In this document: positions 1 through 12,200 of the stretch, in pieces
How positions within the stretch are numbered: the first letter of the stretch is position 1
Layout: the number at the start of each line of letters is the position of its first letter
Assembly: GCF_910592395.1 (NCBI RefSeq)
Contig: NC_088322.1
Span: 6,939,431-7,003,430 of the forward strand
Length of the DNA stretch: 64,000 bases
Source: Lineus longissimus
Lineage: Eukaryota; Nemertea; Pilidiophora; Heteronemertea; Lineidae
Direction: 5' to 3'
Made by a program: the position numbers and the translations under genes
Notes under the pieces: generated by a model
Told to the model about the DNA's origin: nothing
Database searches by the model: none
Seen by the model: the letters and a program-made list of their open reading frames with translations, nothing else

Positions 1-147
1 ACTGCTGGCCACAACACACAAGCGGCAAACAAAAGACCATGTGGTCGCATAACACATGTTCTTTTGTTCGTTGTGCCTATATTTAAGTTTGTTTTGGCCC
101 ACAATGACTTCATCCGCCTGGTGTGTAAGTGACTATAGAAAGCTTAC

Positions 148-537
148 CTCTGTTACAGCTGATGTGTATGCATCCGAGAAGGTAATATTCTCACAGACCC
201 CCTGCTTCGGGCACTTGTTCAGTGTCTCATTGGCCAGGAGGGGCAAGGATGACGAGGGAAGGACCGCATAAGTATCATTAGGAAGCACCACCGTCGTTGC
301 AGCATCAAATTCAACTGTCATTGGCGCCGTAGTAAAAAAGTCGGAAGATCCAATGTTGGAGCATTGGAATCCAGGGTTTCCCCCCTCGAACATGAAATAG
401 TAGACGACCAGGCCAGCGGTAGCCTCCAACGCAATCGCGAAGAACAGAATAATGGCCTGGGCGCGGCCGAAATTGCCCACGATATCCAAGATATCTTCGA
501 AAGTTTTGCCATGTTTAACTATCAATGTGCCATCCAT
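148..537 (-). CDS. SLC22-like organic ion transporter, first coding exon (partial gene)
   Basis: The minus-strand reading frame starts with ATG at 537 and stays open to a consensus donor (GAG|GTAAGC) whose last exonic base is 148, so the gene continues beyond the left edge. The protein begins with a short cytoplasmic segment containing FEDILDIVGNFGRAQ. This matches the N-terminal pattern of SLC22 major-facilitator transporters, in which an F-x-D-I-L-x-x-x-G-x-F-G-R motif precedes the first membrane helix. A hydrophobic helix follows at about residues 26-50, then a long loop with three N-glycosylation sequons (NDT, NET, NIT) and several cysteines, as in the SLC22 extracellular loop 1. Members of this family carry organic cations, anions or carnitine across the plasma membrane. 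The substrate cannot be inferred from this exon, and an SV2-like or other MFS relative is possible. Confidence 0.68.
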
Positions 538-838
538 CTCGCACAGCGATCAATTGTCAATAGTGAGCTTTCGTACCGGAAGGGTTATCAAAACATGTCA
601 AGGCTGATGGCTGTGTTGTACTATACAGATGACACTCAAATTAACAATGAATGATAATGATAAACCTAAACAAAATCGCTGTGAGAACGACAACTCACTG
701 GTTACATGCAAGACTGAAAAATACTCTTGCTGTTGCTTTACTATGCGTTTTTTGCATACGCGCACGGAGCTACTTTCAGATAGATTATCCGAAAAACGTG
801 TGTGTACACGTCACTAGAGCGCAAATTCTGATGACCTA
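538..838. other. intergenic stretch upstream of the transporter exon
   Basis: This should contain the 5' UTR and promoter of the minus-strand transporter. I see no further exon, RNA gene or clear core-promoter motif in it. Confidence 0.4.
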
Positions 839-2215
839 AATGTGGTGTCGTATTTTTATTATTTTTATTATTATACAGAATATAGCTCCCTAATCAGAAA
901 ATCCGCTCTAGGGCGCTTTACAGAGATAAAACATTCATTGCACACAAATATTGAAAAAGATAAGATATTGATAATACCTGTAAAAACTCGTAAAAATTTA
1001 GACATTGTAATAGCTTTTAAAAAATAAGGTCTTTACTGACTTCTTATATACATCGAGACTGGAAGATTGTCTTACGGCCAAGGGCAGTGCATTCCACAGG
1101 CCAGGTGCCACCTGTTTGAAAGATCGAATTCCATGTCGTACCGTCCTGGTTCTCGGTAACGACAGAAGGCACTGGTCTGCGGAACGCAACGCTTGAGTTG
1201 GCGCGTGTCTCTTTACTAAATCCTCAATGTATATTGGCGCTGTTCCATTCAGTGCCTTGTAGGCATACAGTAGAATCTTATACTGTACCCTACAATGCAC
1301 CGGAAGCCAGTGAAGCTGAAAGAGAACCGGAGTTATATGGTCTCGCCGTTTTGTCCCTGTTATTATTCGAGCTGTGGTGTTCTGCACTTTTTGAAGTTTC
1401 GACATCGGTTGGTCAGTTATTCCATACAGAAGGCCATTGGCATAATCGAGTCTGGAAACTACGGTGGCTTGTACAAGCGATTTACATGCATGGTCATTTA
1501 GATAGGGTTTGATTCTGCTGATGTTTCTCAAGTGAAAGTGACAAATGCGCGATACATTATTAACATGTTTTTCCATTGTTAAAGAGGAGTCCATGAAAGC
1601 CCCAATATTTTTTACACAGTCAGCAGGCTTGATCGAACAACCACCAACTCTAAGACATAACTCCTTGCAGAAATGCTCCATGTGTTTAGGATAAAATGCA
1701 ATAAACTCTGTCTTATCGTCATTTTGCTTCAGTCCATTTGTCCTCAACCAGGGTTTTAAGTCCTGGACACAGGCTTCTATTGAAGCAATAGCACATTTTA
1801 TGTTATCTGGAGATGGTTTAATGGCCAAATAGTCCTGTGCATCATCGGCGTAAAGATGGTATGGCAGACAATGTTTTTTTCAGGAGGTTGCCAATTGGCT
1901 TGGTGTACATACAATACAATTTGGGGCCAAGCACTAACCCTTGTGGGATACCGTATTTCAGACACCTGTCATCCGATACATGATCCCTAACTGCGACAGA
2001 CTGCACCCTTTCTGAAAGATATGACTCAATCCAAGCCAGAGCCTTTTCATTTATACCAAAGGAATGCTTAAGGCGTTTCAACAGGATTGCATGATCAATT
2101 GTGTCAAACGCTGAAAACGACATATCTAACATTAATAGCAGTACAATCTCACCATTATCAAGGGCATCTGCAATGTCTGATTGGACCTTAATCAAGGCAG
2201 TTTCAGTGGAATGAC
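839..2215 (-). mobile_element. 5'-truncated CR1/L2-type non-LTR retrotransposon with frameshifted reverse transcriptase
   Basis: Two minus-strand frames encode adjacent parts of one reverse transcriptase. The first (2195-1842) carries the palm A-like motif FDTIDH and the GIPQG-VLGP motif. The second (ending at 998) begins just before the catalytic YADD box (about 1840-1855) and continues through a typical LINE C-terminal region with RLDYANGLLYG and LHWLPV motifs. The frames differ by one base, and the shift lies at a seven-T run at 1874-1880 on the plus strand. The 3' end carries an AT-rich TAATAATAAAAA-type simple repeat (about 845-875 on the plus strand) preceded by a GCGC-containing 3' UTR, as in L2/CR1 elements. 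No endonuclease domain is present, so the copy is 5'-truncated and dead. Clade placement is by motif recognition only. Confidence 0.85.
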
Positions 2216-5200
2216 AAGCTTACAAGACACTAAAGAAATACAAGCCTATCGGCGTCACGTTCACAATGGGATTGGTTAGGCCACAGGCCACTGAAACTAT
2301 AAGGTAATATCGAGGGCCACAGTGAGGTCAAAAGGGCAACGCAACAGAGCAACTCCCTTCTTAAACCCAAATGTCATGAAGTTTTCAGAAAAATGTGTTT
2401 TAAGGTGTACTTATTTCGTTTATGGGTACTTAAAGAGTAAGTAGATTAGATCCACACTGCTTTTTATTACTGTAGTCACAGCGAGCATTTAAAACGACCC
2501 AGAAACCTCTGGGCATTTCAGGTTGTATCTGACTTCTACGGGTCCATTAACGATTGGCTGGCAATTCCCGCCAAAAAACCGCTCTGGTCCATGGAGGCCA
2601 CCATTTACATCGTTTTAAAAGACGTCACAAAACTTGATGTTACGTCAAATCGACCAATCTCCCGGCCTTCGGTCCGTAATGTCGAAAATTACACACACCG
2701 TTGAATTTCTTACATAGTCCCTCTGCCACAGTTTGATCGTCCACACACTGATTCAGTGTGTATAGTGCGCTGCTTGTAACATGGATTGAAAAGCCTTCTT
2801 GTTATGTTTCGATTAAGGTCGTGATAGTTTTATTTCATAACACTGTGAAGTGTATTTGTGTCAAACAGATGCTTATCAAAGATACATATACATGTACGTA
2901 TAAATTTTAACGATGAATTCTTTGAAATTTTAACAATGAAGATCGAGTGAGACTTGGAAACGAAGATCACCATTGACGACGCTTGGAGAATGCAAATCGA
3001 CCTCCATTGCGCCGAGGTGCGTAGATTTCGCAAGTAGGCCTACCCGACCCGTCGGCAACACGAGGACGTCCTTCTTGGATTTTACATGGTTGGCCGACGT
3101 CTGCTTCTGGCGCCAAGATATTTGCCCCTTGAACGGCCGATTTAAATCTCCGGTATAGGTTATGTGGCAATATTTCGGCACAGAGATTTGGTAAGTTATC
3201 GAGTTAGGGTCTCACGGGTATATTGCATCTCGAGCGGCTTTAAATGCTTTCTACTTACTCTTTAAAAATTTTAAACCTCATAACTGCAACCCGGCTTGAA
3301 ACTTGTGTCAGGCAGTGGCCTTTACCTTGCACTACGCATACGAAAATCCACAGGAGAACCCTTTCGTAACAGGGGAGTGAACTCAAGTTCAATGTTGGTG
3401 CCAAATTCAGCTAGGCCATGAACAATGATAAAACCTGTAGTGATAGATTTCAGGGAGAAAATCGACGGAAAATACAAATTTAGTGACCGAAATAAGGATC
3501 ACATTGTGAGCCAATAATTATAGTCCGTGCCAGCCCAACTCTAACATGACAGCGCGTACATGCCAGCATCATGTACATTTACACAATGCAATGGCGACAC
3601 CATCTTGACCCGCAATGTTTTGAGATCGCTAAATCTCTCACCCAAACCCTTGACATTTTCCGCCTCAGAAGCTGTTGTTTGGCACAGGCAAGTAGGCTCG
3701 ATATTGGACCAATCAGAACAACGATCTCTGCAACTGCAGTAGTATCCGATTCTGAGCGACAATACGATTTGAAATATTCACGACAACACGATTTAAAATT
3801 GTGATAATTCATGTTTTGCCATGGTGCAGGGGAAACAGGTAAAAGAAAATACCTTAGCATTTGTGGTGTTAAAGCTAGTTTTTGTCTTGGCTATCCCAGG
3901 AGAACGAATTTCTGCCTACAACCCTGTGCCCATGAACCGGATTCCAAAAATACACTAACAATTGCATTAGTTTGACCGTTGTCAAAACAGGCGACGAGGT
4001 CGGACAACGTGCGATCGGTGTTGACCTTTACCCTTTTTAAGTTTTCATATCAGTGCTGTGATTGGGGCACGCGCTGAGAGCGTGCCGAGCAAACAGAAAA
4101 ATCGATGAAATCCGTCATGTGTTTGTGGAGCTCTATAGTGGTGATGCAAACGCATGAGAGTCAGGATGTGGCGACACAGTCCTTAACACACCGGCTTTCG
4201 AGCCGTCAACATTAATACACAGTGGACAATCGTGTGACAACTAGACTGTGACACTCATTATCCAAACGACTGTCCACTGTGTATACAAAACAAGTACTGT
4301 TAGGTCTGGCAGGACCCACCAACGCTCCAATTAGCGAGGTCGCTACCTTGGTGAAACTATCATAGGGGAGCACTGGTGGCCCCAGGCAGGCCCCACGGTG
4401 TCAGAAATCTGATGGTAGAGCGGAAAGAAGGCCGCAGCCACCACCCCAGTGCTCCGTCTATCCAGAGTCTTTCAAATAAATTTATTTGAAGGACTCCACG
4501 ACCTAAATCATTATACAAGTCCAACTTATCCACACTTTTGAAAATTGTTCTAACACTTTTACACCAGGTGGGATTCCCCCTTCCGCTCAATCTGTAGTCC
4601 CATCTAAAGATGCGCTTTACAAATCGGTCTTCTGGGGTTGCCGTCAATCGGAACCAGAGTCGCAGCATTTCCACTTGATGACGATTATTTACTGGTGCCA
4701 GTGCTTTAATTATTTTTGATTCTGCTCAACTTTTTTTTCAAAATGTGGACCTTTGATTATTACGCGTGTTTGCCCAATATCTGACCGGGGGTCTTCTCTG
4801 CACTACAAGAATGTTTGAAAAAACAAACGGATTCGTTACCGCGCAAATTAGACCAACTCTTTAATTATGAACGGATCTTTTCATAAGGGAAAGTTGTGAC
4901 ATAAGCTGTCGAATACATGCCCCACGCGATGCCCTAATTGGCGCTGATCGATTATAAACTGCCTCGCCAGTTGATGCTCGAATTCGAAGCAGCGCTTAAT
5001 AGACTATAGCCTAATTTCGTGCTTAGAACTCAGGGCAATATCACACACTATACTCCATTGGTGCCACCGTGAGGCAGGAATACTTGCATATTGCAAGTAT
5101 ATTGTAATTAAAACGGCTATCTAAAACAAATAACGATGCACAAAACCCCACGAATATGTTGTTTTCATGAATTAAGTTGGTTCAGTCTCATTACTTTCTA

Positions 5201-6279
5201 TTGCTATAGCCATTTTATAATTGGTGCGCTATTTTGAGGATCTATTTGATACATCCTTACCACGGCCATTGTGATCCGGTTTAACAGTGCGAACTATGTG
5301 TAGAGGAGTTGTTTGGAAAACTATCACAGTCGGGAGGGCCAAACATCATCGACAATAAACCTCGTCCGCAGACTGCGATAATGCAATGATAATACTAATA
5401 CACTACTGCTGATAACGATGTCCCCTTTAGGGCAGAGACATGTATTCATCCACAGGCGGATAGTCCGTACTGAACTGTGAAGCTGTGGTAAATACATGAC
5501 TGTGATGGGTGAAAGTGGATTTATTCTTCAATCTTTGGTGGATTCTTAATCTACATAGCCAGGACATAGCGGGGATATACTTTTTGATAATTAATTTAAA
5601 GAAATATTGTCTCACTGGCCAGTTTAGAACTTGTATTCGAATAGGCCCATATCAGTCCGCGAGTGATGATTTGATGGCAATGCTGTACACAAATCAATTT
5701 TTCTCAGGCATGATTGCAATCGGTATTGGAATGTTTTGAATTTTTACCATTATTTCGATAAAAGCCTCTTCAAAACACATATAAAATTTGGTGGGAATTA
5801 ATGCACCCTTGGTGTACTTTTTTCACCAACCTATATTCATTAAAATGTACACAGAATGTACACGCTGGCTAATAGAGGTCTCTGGCCTTTACAGTGCGCA
5901 AGAACTTGTTTTGTATTTTCATCATCCTCGAAACCAGGACAACTGATGAACTTAGTCATTGCGTACACGCTGCATAAATGATTAGCACTGAAGCACGAGG
6001 ATACTGAAGGAATTACATGTTACCAGCACTTCACCGTTTGAATGTCAACGGTGATGCAATTTTGATAATGCTTTTATAATTGCCGAAACATTGATTAAAT
6101 ATTCATGTGGTTACCTGGGGGGATATTTTGTTCCTTTCAAACAAACCAAAAGTAATTGCCGCCCAACAGGACCTCAGTTTGTAAGGTGTGTTCGTCGTCA
6201 CATGATGCCGATAAGGGTTCTGTGAGAGTAGCTTTTGGATATTTGGACATTTAATACGTTAACGTCCACCTCAGAAGCG
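2216..6279. other. non-coding interval between the LINE relic and the receptor gene
   Basis: Apart from one short hairpin element at 4215-4284, I find no exon with coding character, no RNA gene and no recognisable repeat here. Short open frames on both strands lack family motifs and splice context. The last few hundred bases probably hold the promoter and 5' UTR of the glutamate receptor. Confidence 0.4.
4215..4284. repeat. short inverted repeat, TA-flanked hairpin (Tc1/mariner-like mini-element)
   Basis: The left arm ATACACAGTGGACAATCGT is the reverse complement of the right arm with one mismatch, and the loop is about 32 bases. Both ends can be read as TA followed by CACAGTGGAC, which would fit a TA target-site duplication. 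The element is very short, so the assignment is tentative. Confidence 0.5.
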
Positions 6280-9200
6280 ATGTGGGTGTGCGCCCTGGTC
6301 CTGGGGGCCCTGCTCGGCCTCACAGGAGCCGCCTCCCCGACTACCATCAAAATCGGTAAGTTCGATGACATTTAAATTTTCGAGGATTGCGCTCATTCAT
6401 CATTATACATTATACATGACTTACAGGAAAAATTTAATTTGAATTGTATTTTAGGTATGATATATAATAAATAATTTATAAAGCATAAATTTTCTGCTGC
6501 TAACCACTTTGTATCATCCTCGAAAATCTAAGTTAGGAAAGGTATCAAAAACTATTTGGGGTTTACAGCCAATTGAAGTCGTTGCTTAAATGAGGGTACA
6601 TCAAATTTCACAAACTTTCGAACTAAATACATTGTACAGCGGAAATTAGAACGCTAAGCCGAACGAAATCATGAAATTCAAGGAAATTGGGAAACAGATT
6701 TACGCAAAAGGAGCTGAAATTGCTCATATATACATGTGTACATACCATGCTTTTTAGCCAATCAAGAACAATAATATCCATCCACCAGCAACGTGTCGAC
6801 ACCTGTCGTCAGTATAAACAGATTTGAAACGTTGGTTGTGATCGGCTGATTGATGTCCTAAAAAAATCCTGGTCAGTCTCGAACAATATTCCTGTTCTCT
6901 TCTTGTCCATGGAGTGTATAAAACTCTCCCTGGATTGGCCGAATTATGGTCGAGAACGTAAATGAATTACGACACAGAGAACACAATCGGCATTTATGTC
7001 CACTCCGGCTTACGAGCAGTCGTCAGCCTCTCGAAGATAAGGCCGCCCAAATGGTTACCGAATGAATCCCTCTCTTCTTCAAACAGGTCTGATACTGGAC
7101 GACGTCTCCATGATAAATGCCACCGAAATGACTGCCGCTGTGGCCGCTGTGAATGGTGATTCCGCTCTACTGGACAATGTGACTGTGGCCATGAACGTGG
7201 CCAAACAATCATCAAGCCAGTACTTCCACAAACAACGTAAGTAATTCCACCTTTGCTATGGATGTGGCCCTACTTTCATCGAGCTCGGGCTTGTACATGT
7301 ACTCCCCATAGACAGCGTATGAGATGAGAAGGGCGTCAAATTTGTCTTGAATGTGGCTATACTTTTACCAGACCAGTACTCTCATAAACAGCGTCGGTGT
7401 TAAAAGTGATAAAGCAATGCCCCAAAGGCACTTTCGGTAGGCGTGCACTCTCTAAAACAGTGTAAATAACGCACGCCTTGCCGAGAGTGCAACACTTTTG
7501 GTATGCCTGTGCTTCCCATAAACAGTGTAAGTAACACCCCCGTTGCTGTAAGAACAATACTCTATCCCGAAACGCCAAGGTGAACGCCTATCACATTGTT
7601 CACCCTCCTGATCAACGAAGTCGAACAACGGGATAGGCGTTCAAGTTCACGTTTTGGGGGTCTTTGCGAAAAACTCCATACTTTTGGTAAGCCTGTACTT
7701 CACATAAACAGTGTAGGTAACGCCACCGTTGCCGTTAGAGCAACACTTTTGGTAAGCCTGTACTTCCAATAACCAGTGTACGTAGGTAACGTCACCCTGC
7801 CGTTAGAGCAACACTTTTGGTATACCTGTGCTACCCATTAACGGTGTAGGTAACGTCGCCGTGAAAAAATCAGCGCCTCAGTATCACAAACGAGATAACC
7901 ACGTGGGTACCATATCCTTGCTCGTGCCGCCTTTCGTGCAACGAGAGCTGGCGACTCAGTCTCTCTGATAACGTAGGTTTCTTCGGGTTCTCCGGTTTTC
8001 TCCTACATTCACACTCAAATTGCCCAATATTTGCTCACAGAGCTAATGATGTCCACTCGACGTCGCGTCGATCTCACCTCCATTTTTATCTCATCAGTAT
8101 GTGACATTGCCTCAAGTGGCGTCACGACCGCCATCTCGGTGACACGCTGCAGGAACCTGCCAACCGTCAAATCGAGCTTCAATAATTTCAACATCCCTGT
8201 GATCAACATCGGACCGGAACCATGTGACATCGCAGACGACGCAGTGTTTGTTAATGCCGAGTCGCAGCTTTCAGACATAGCTGTCTTTGTCAAGGATCTC
8301 GCGATCAAGGCTGAGTGGACAAGGACCAATATTTTCTACGACTCAACCTTCAGTAAGTGAAATAATGGTCTTAGATACCATCCCTCTCACTACCCTTAAC
8401 TTCAAAGGGTACGCCGTTTGTTAACATAAATTTACTCTCGGTCCAACTATATCTAGTTTCTACTTCTAACACCAGGCAACGCCAATAGTCAGTCATAATG
8501 CATGCTACATGCTTGCGCGTTATCAGTATATTAACAGGTGCTTGCCAATATGAAATCTCCCAAATCTAATTGCTCGACTTTGATATAAGTGCACAGTGTA
8601 AGACCATGTTAAATCTCTTTGTTTTACAATACAATTACATGTACATGTAATACTGTCATAAAACACGTGATATTTTCTTGGAAGTGACTATTTGGCAAGC
8701 CCGGCTTACCAAACAGCGAGTTTTTCTTGTCCTGAATGGAGAGCCGAACTCATTAATATTTGAGTAAAGTCTCCAGCTCGCCAAACAGGGTAGATTTTTT
8801 ACCTGTTTGGCAAGCCCGGCTGGCCGAACAGGGTGGCTTTTTAGTGCTGTTTGGCAAGCGGCTCTCCAAACAGGACAAAAAAGATGCCTGTTCGGCGAGC
8901 GGCTTGCCAAATAGACCCGGCCTATTTTCTTTTTAACCCAACTGCAATTTTTCGTTCAGGCTCCACAACTCTAAACAAAGTACAGGGCTTGTTAACAACA
9001 GCTGGTGTATATGTTTCTCTCATCAACCTCGACACCACTACCAACCTCGAGGCAACCATGAGCAGTATATACAACATCTATGAGAAGTCGTACTGGAAGT
9101 ACATGATCGCGGCAAGCCCTGCGAATACGCTCAATGTGCTCGACAAGGTAGGTTTCCCGCCATACGGCCAACAGCGTTTGCAGGTTTCGCGTCATACGGC

Positions 9201-12200
9201 CTGCAGCGTTTGCAGGTTTCCCGCCATACGGCCTGCAGCTTTTGCAGGTTTCGCGTCATACGGCCTGCAGCGTTTGCGCAAACTTCTGACTCCCTCTACA
9301 ACTTCATCGCCAAGGTTGAATTACGGTATTATTAGCATTATTACCTAGAGATAAATACATTAATTTGCGAACTTTTTCATATTGATATTCTTCCTGTATC
9401 TTTACAATGATATTTAACAAATTGGGCCAGAGCATAAGATGGATATAACAAGGTCGTCGTTCAAATTGAAGGTCATTACCACGATTTAATGAAATACGAC
9501 TTCGTTATGCTGCTTTGTACATATTGCGAACCAAAATTTAAGATTAACATAGTTCAGCGTCCGGTTGTTCAAAGCATCCAATTGTTAAGCCCATTAGTGT
9601 TTTAAGAAAATTAGTTCTGCGTGAGTGACTAACCGAACTCTGACATTGGCAATGCCTGTTCTAGAGGGTACATTGAGTAGGTGGCAGCACTTTCACCGCC
9701 AACAAAAATTGCCAGGGGATAACATCATTTTTTTCACCCTCCAGGCCAAGAAAAAAGCCCTGCGAGATAAGGACAAGGCTTGGATGATTATCAACCCAGA
9801 CGTCTCCTACACAAACATCGAACCTCTCCTGGATGTTCTCGATAATATTGCCATAATCCGCAGAGTCAACCGCCAGGAATCATGGATGTGTGATACTGGC
9901 ACTCCAGAGGTAAAGAGCTTCCTCCCCCGCTCCTTGTTTATGCCGCCAAATTGCCCGCGCTGGAAGATAGTAGAAGAAACTAAACTCACGGCTCTGGGCA
10001 GGAGCTTACCTCCTCCAACCTTTGCTCCACTTCATTAGTCAGCGTTCTACAATTCAAATCTAAAAAATGATGCCATGAACAAATTGAGGTCATTCGGAGC
10101 CAATGACGACCAAGACAAGCACGAACGGGCAATGACGGAACGACGTCGAGTTTCGGTCCAGCGTAAGGAGAATGGTATATTGGAAAATGCCTGATGGGTT
10201 ATTTTGCACCTTTTTTGTGACCCCAATTTGAAAGTTGTCGGTTGTAGTTGTAGTTGCTGCGGGTGAAATTCACCATACTCACATACAGAAAAAAATTGCT
10301 AAGCGTTGATTACATTAAACTATTTGACCAATGGTTCCTCGCGAAGGACATCAGAAATTTAAAGTGTTGCCTGTGCATCACTGCCAAAATATTTTGATAG
10401 ACTATGTGCTTACCAATTTCCATAAACAGATACCTGTATTAAGTAAATTTTCTTCCAGACGGCTTTGAAAGCCTTGGTAAAGACCGTGGCGGAGGGACAC
10501 GAGGACCTCATCGCTTCCGGAAGCTGGACGGACCAGACGGTGTCTAACTGTGCTGGCACCTGGTCCATGGGAGATGAACTAATGGCTTTCACGAAGGTAA
10601 GGTCCTTAAGGGTATTACAAAGCTGCCGGCTGCCCGGTAATCTTCCACTATTCAGTAGTAGTAGTTGCACAATCGAATTCCACATTCAATGAAAAAAAAA
10701 ATCAAAATGTTACTGAATTATCACGCTATTCCGATTTTTTAATCAAAACGGGAACCTCCGTGCTGCTATCAGCGCTTTGTGCGGGTCAATGTAAAAAATA
10801 TCATCCCAGACCAAATTTTTGTGAGATTATAAATTTTCATTTTTTTTTAAACTCCCATCTAGGGCATAATCATCGAATTCTTCTTTTAAAGCAATTAGAT
10901 GCGAGACCAAATTTAGGTGACCACAATGAAGGTGGTCTGTCCTTATTCAACTTATATAATCAAACCAAAACGTTTTTTTAAGTTCATGTGAAAGAAATTG
11001 TGCCTTAGATTACTGTTTGAAATAATTCCATCAATTTACAGAGGTGCTAATAGGTTGTCGCGCATGCGCGATCCGCTGCGAGAGATTGTTACCCAGTTCC
11101 TCGACGCGGACCCTATTAGTGTTTTATGACACTAGAACAAAGCATCGCCCCTTTTCTTTTTCAGGCAAAGATCGCAGCAGTGGCATCGGATTGCGCCAAC
11201 TACACCCAGTACGAGGCGAGATCGACCATCATGGGCGAATCTGTCATGACGTTCAAACGATCGGCCAAATGGAATAGCGTCCAAGGGATGACAATGACAG
11301 AGAAACTAGTTTTCCCAAACAAGTACAACGGGTTTAACCGCAAATTGTTTAAAGTGTCAACTTTACCGGTATGTCATATTATTTTGGAGTTATAATCCAT
11401 GCCATCATCAGATGCGAGAACAATCTTAACGGGCACCTGCTGGCTCAGCTTCTTACAACTTTACTCGTGGGAGAAATGATTGGAGGAAGATACCACAGGC
11501 CGCCACCATGTGCCGCTTCATGTACCATCACTTTGATAATCTTTCTTCGAAATAAAAAAATCGTGAGAGAGTTTGAATGGCAGTTTTGAACATGGCTTGC
11601 AAAGTCCAGGAGGCCTATGTGTATACATTTTGTTTATTGCAATTTGATGCTTGTTAATTATCCTCTTCAGAGTATTCACGACCCTGCTGGATGCCATTTT
11701 AGTACAAAAATTTGACACACATTGTATCTCGCGCCATAGAGAGGTACATTTATGTACTCTGTTTCCTCACGTATACCGTCTTTGGGCGCCATATTTAAGA
11801 GGCCCGAAGGGATGAATACCTCGCATACCTAATACAAAGGTTAGGCCCAGTGGATTGGACTGATTGGCTCGGATCGTGGCGCAGACCAATGACCAGAGAC
11901 ACACACTACTTGCAGTCCACTACCATTGGTCGATGGGATTTTAAATGAATTGAATGGGTTGTATTACCCGACAATCGTGTTTGGGCTTTATTCATGGCGT
12001 GACCGAGGCGGAATAAATGAAAAATGCCCATTCATCACGTGGGCAAATAAAAACCGCTCCGCATGTGGTAAACCCTATTGCGTACCCCATCCAATGTATG
12101 GACACTGTTATTTTGTATTAGGAAGACGGTATACGTGAGGAAGCAAATTATATGCCTTTTCCGGGATGTATCAACGCCGGGTTTTTAATCACTGAAATCT

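Noticed and set aside
133-654. Plus-strand frames opposite the transporter exon
   Set aside because: They are antisense shadows. The minus strand has the family motif, sequons and a donor site.
8041-8097. Extra 19-residue start of receptor exon 3 using the acceptor at 8041
   Set aside because: The acceptor at 8098 has a better pyrimidine tract and gives normal spacing in the amino-terminal domain. The longer form remains possible.
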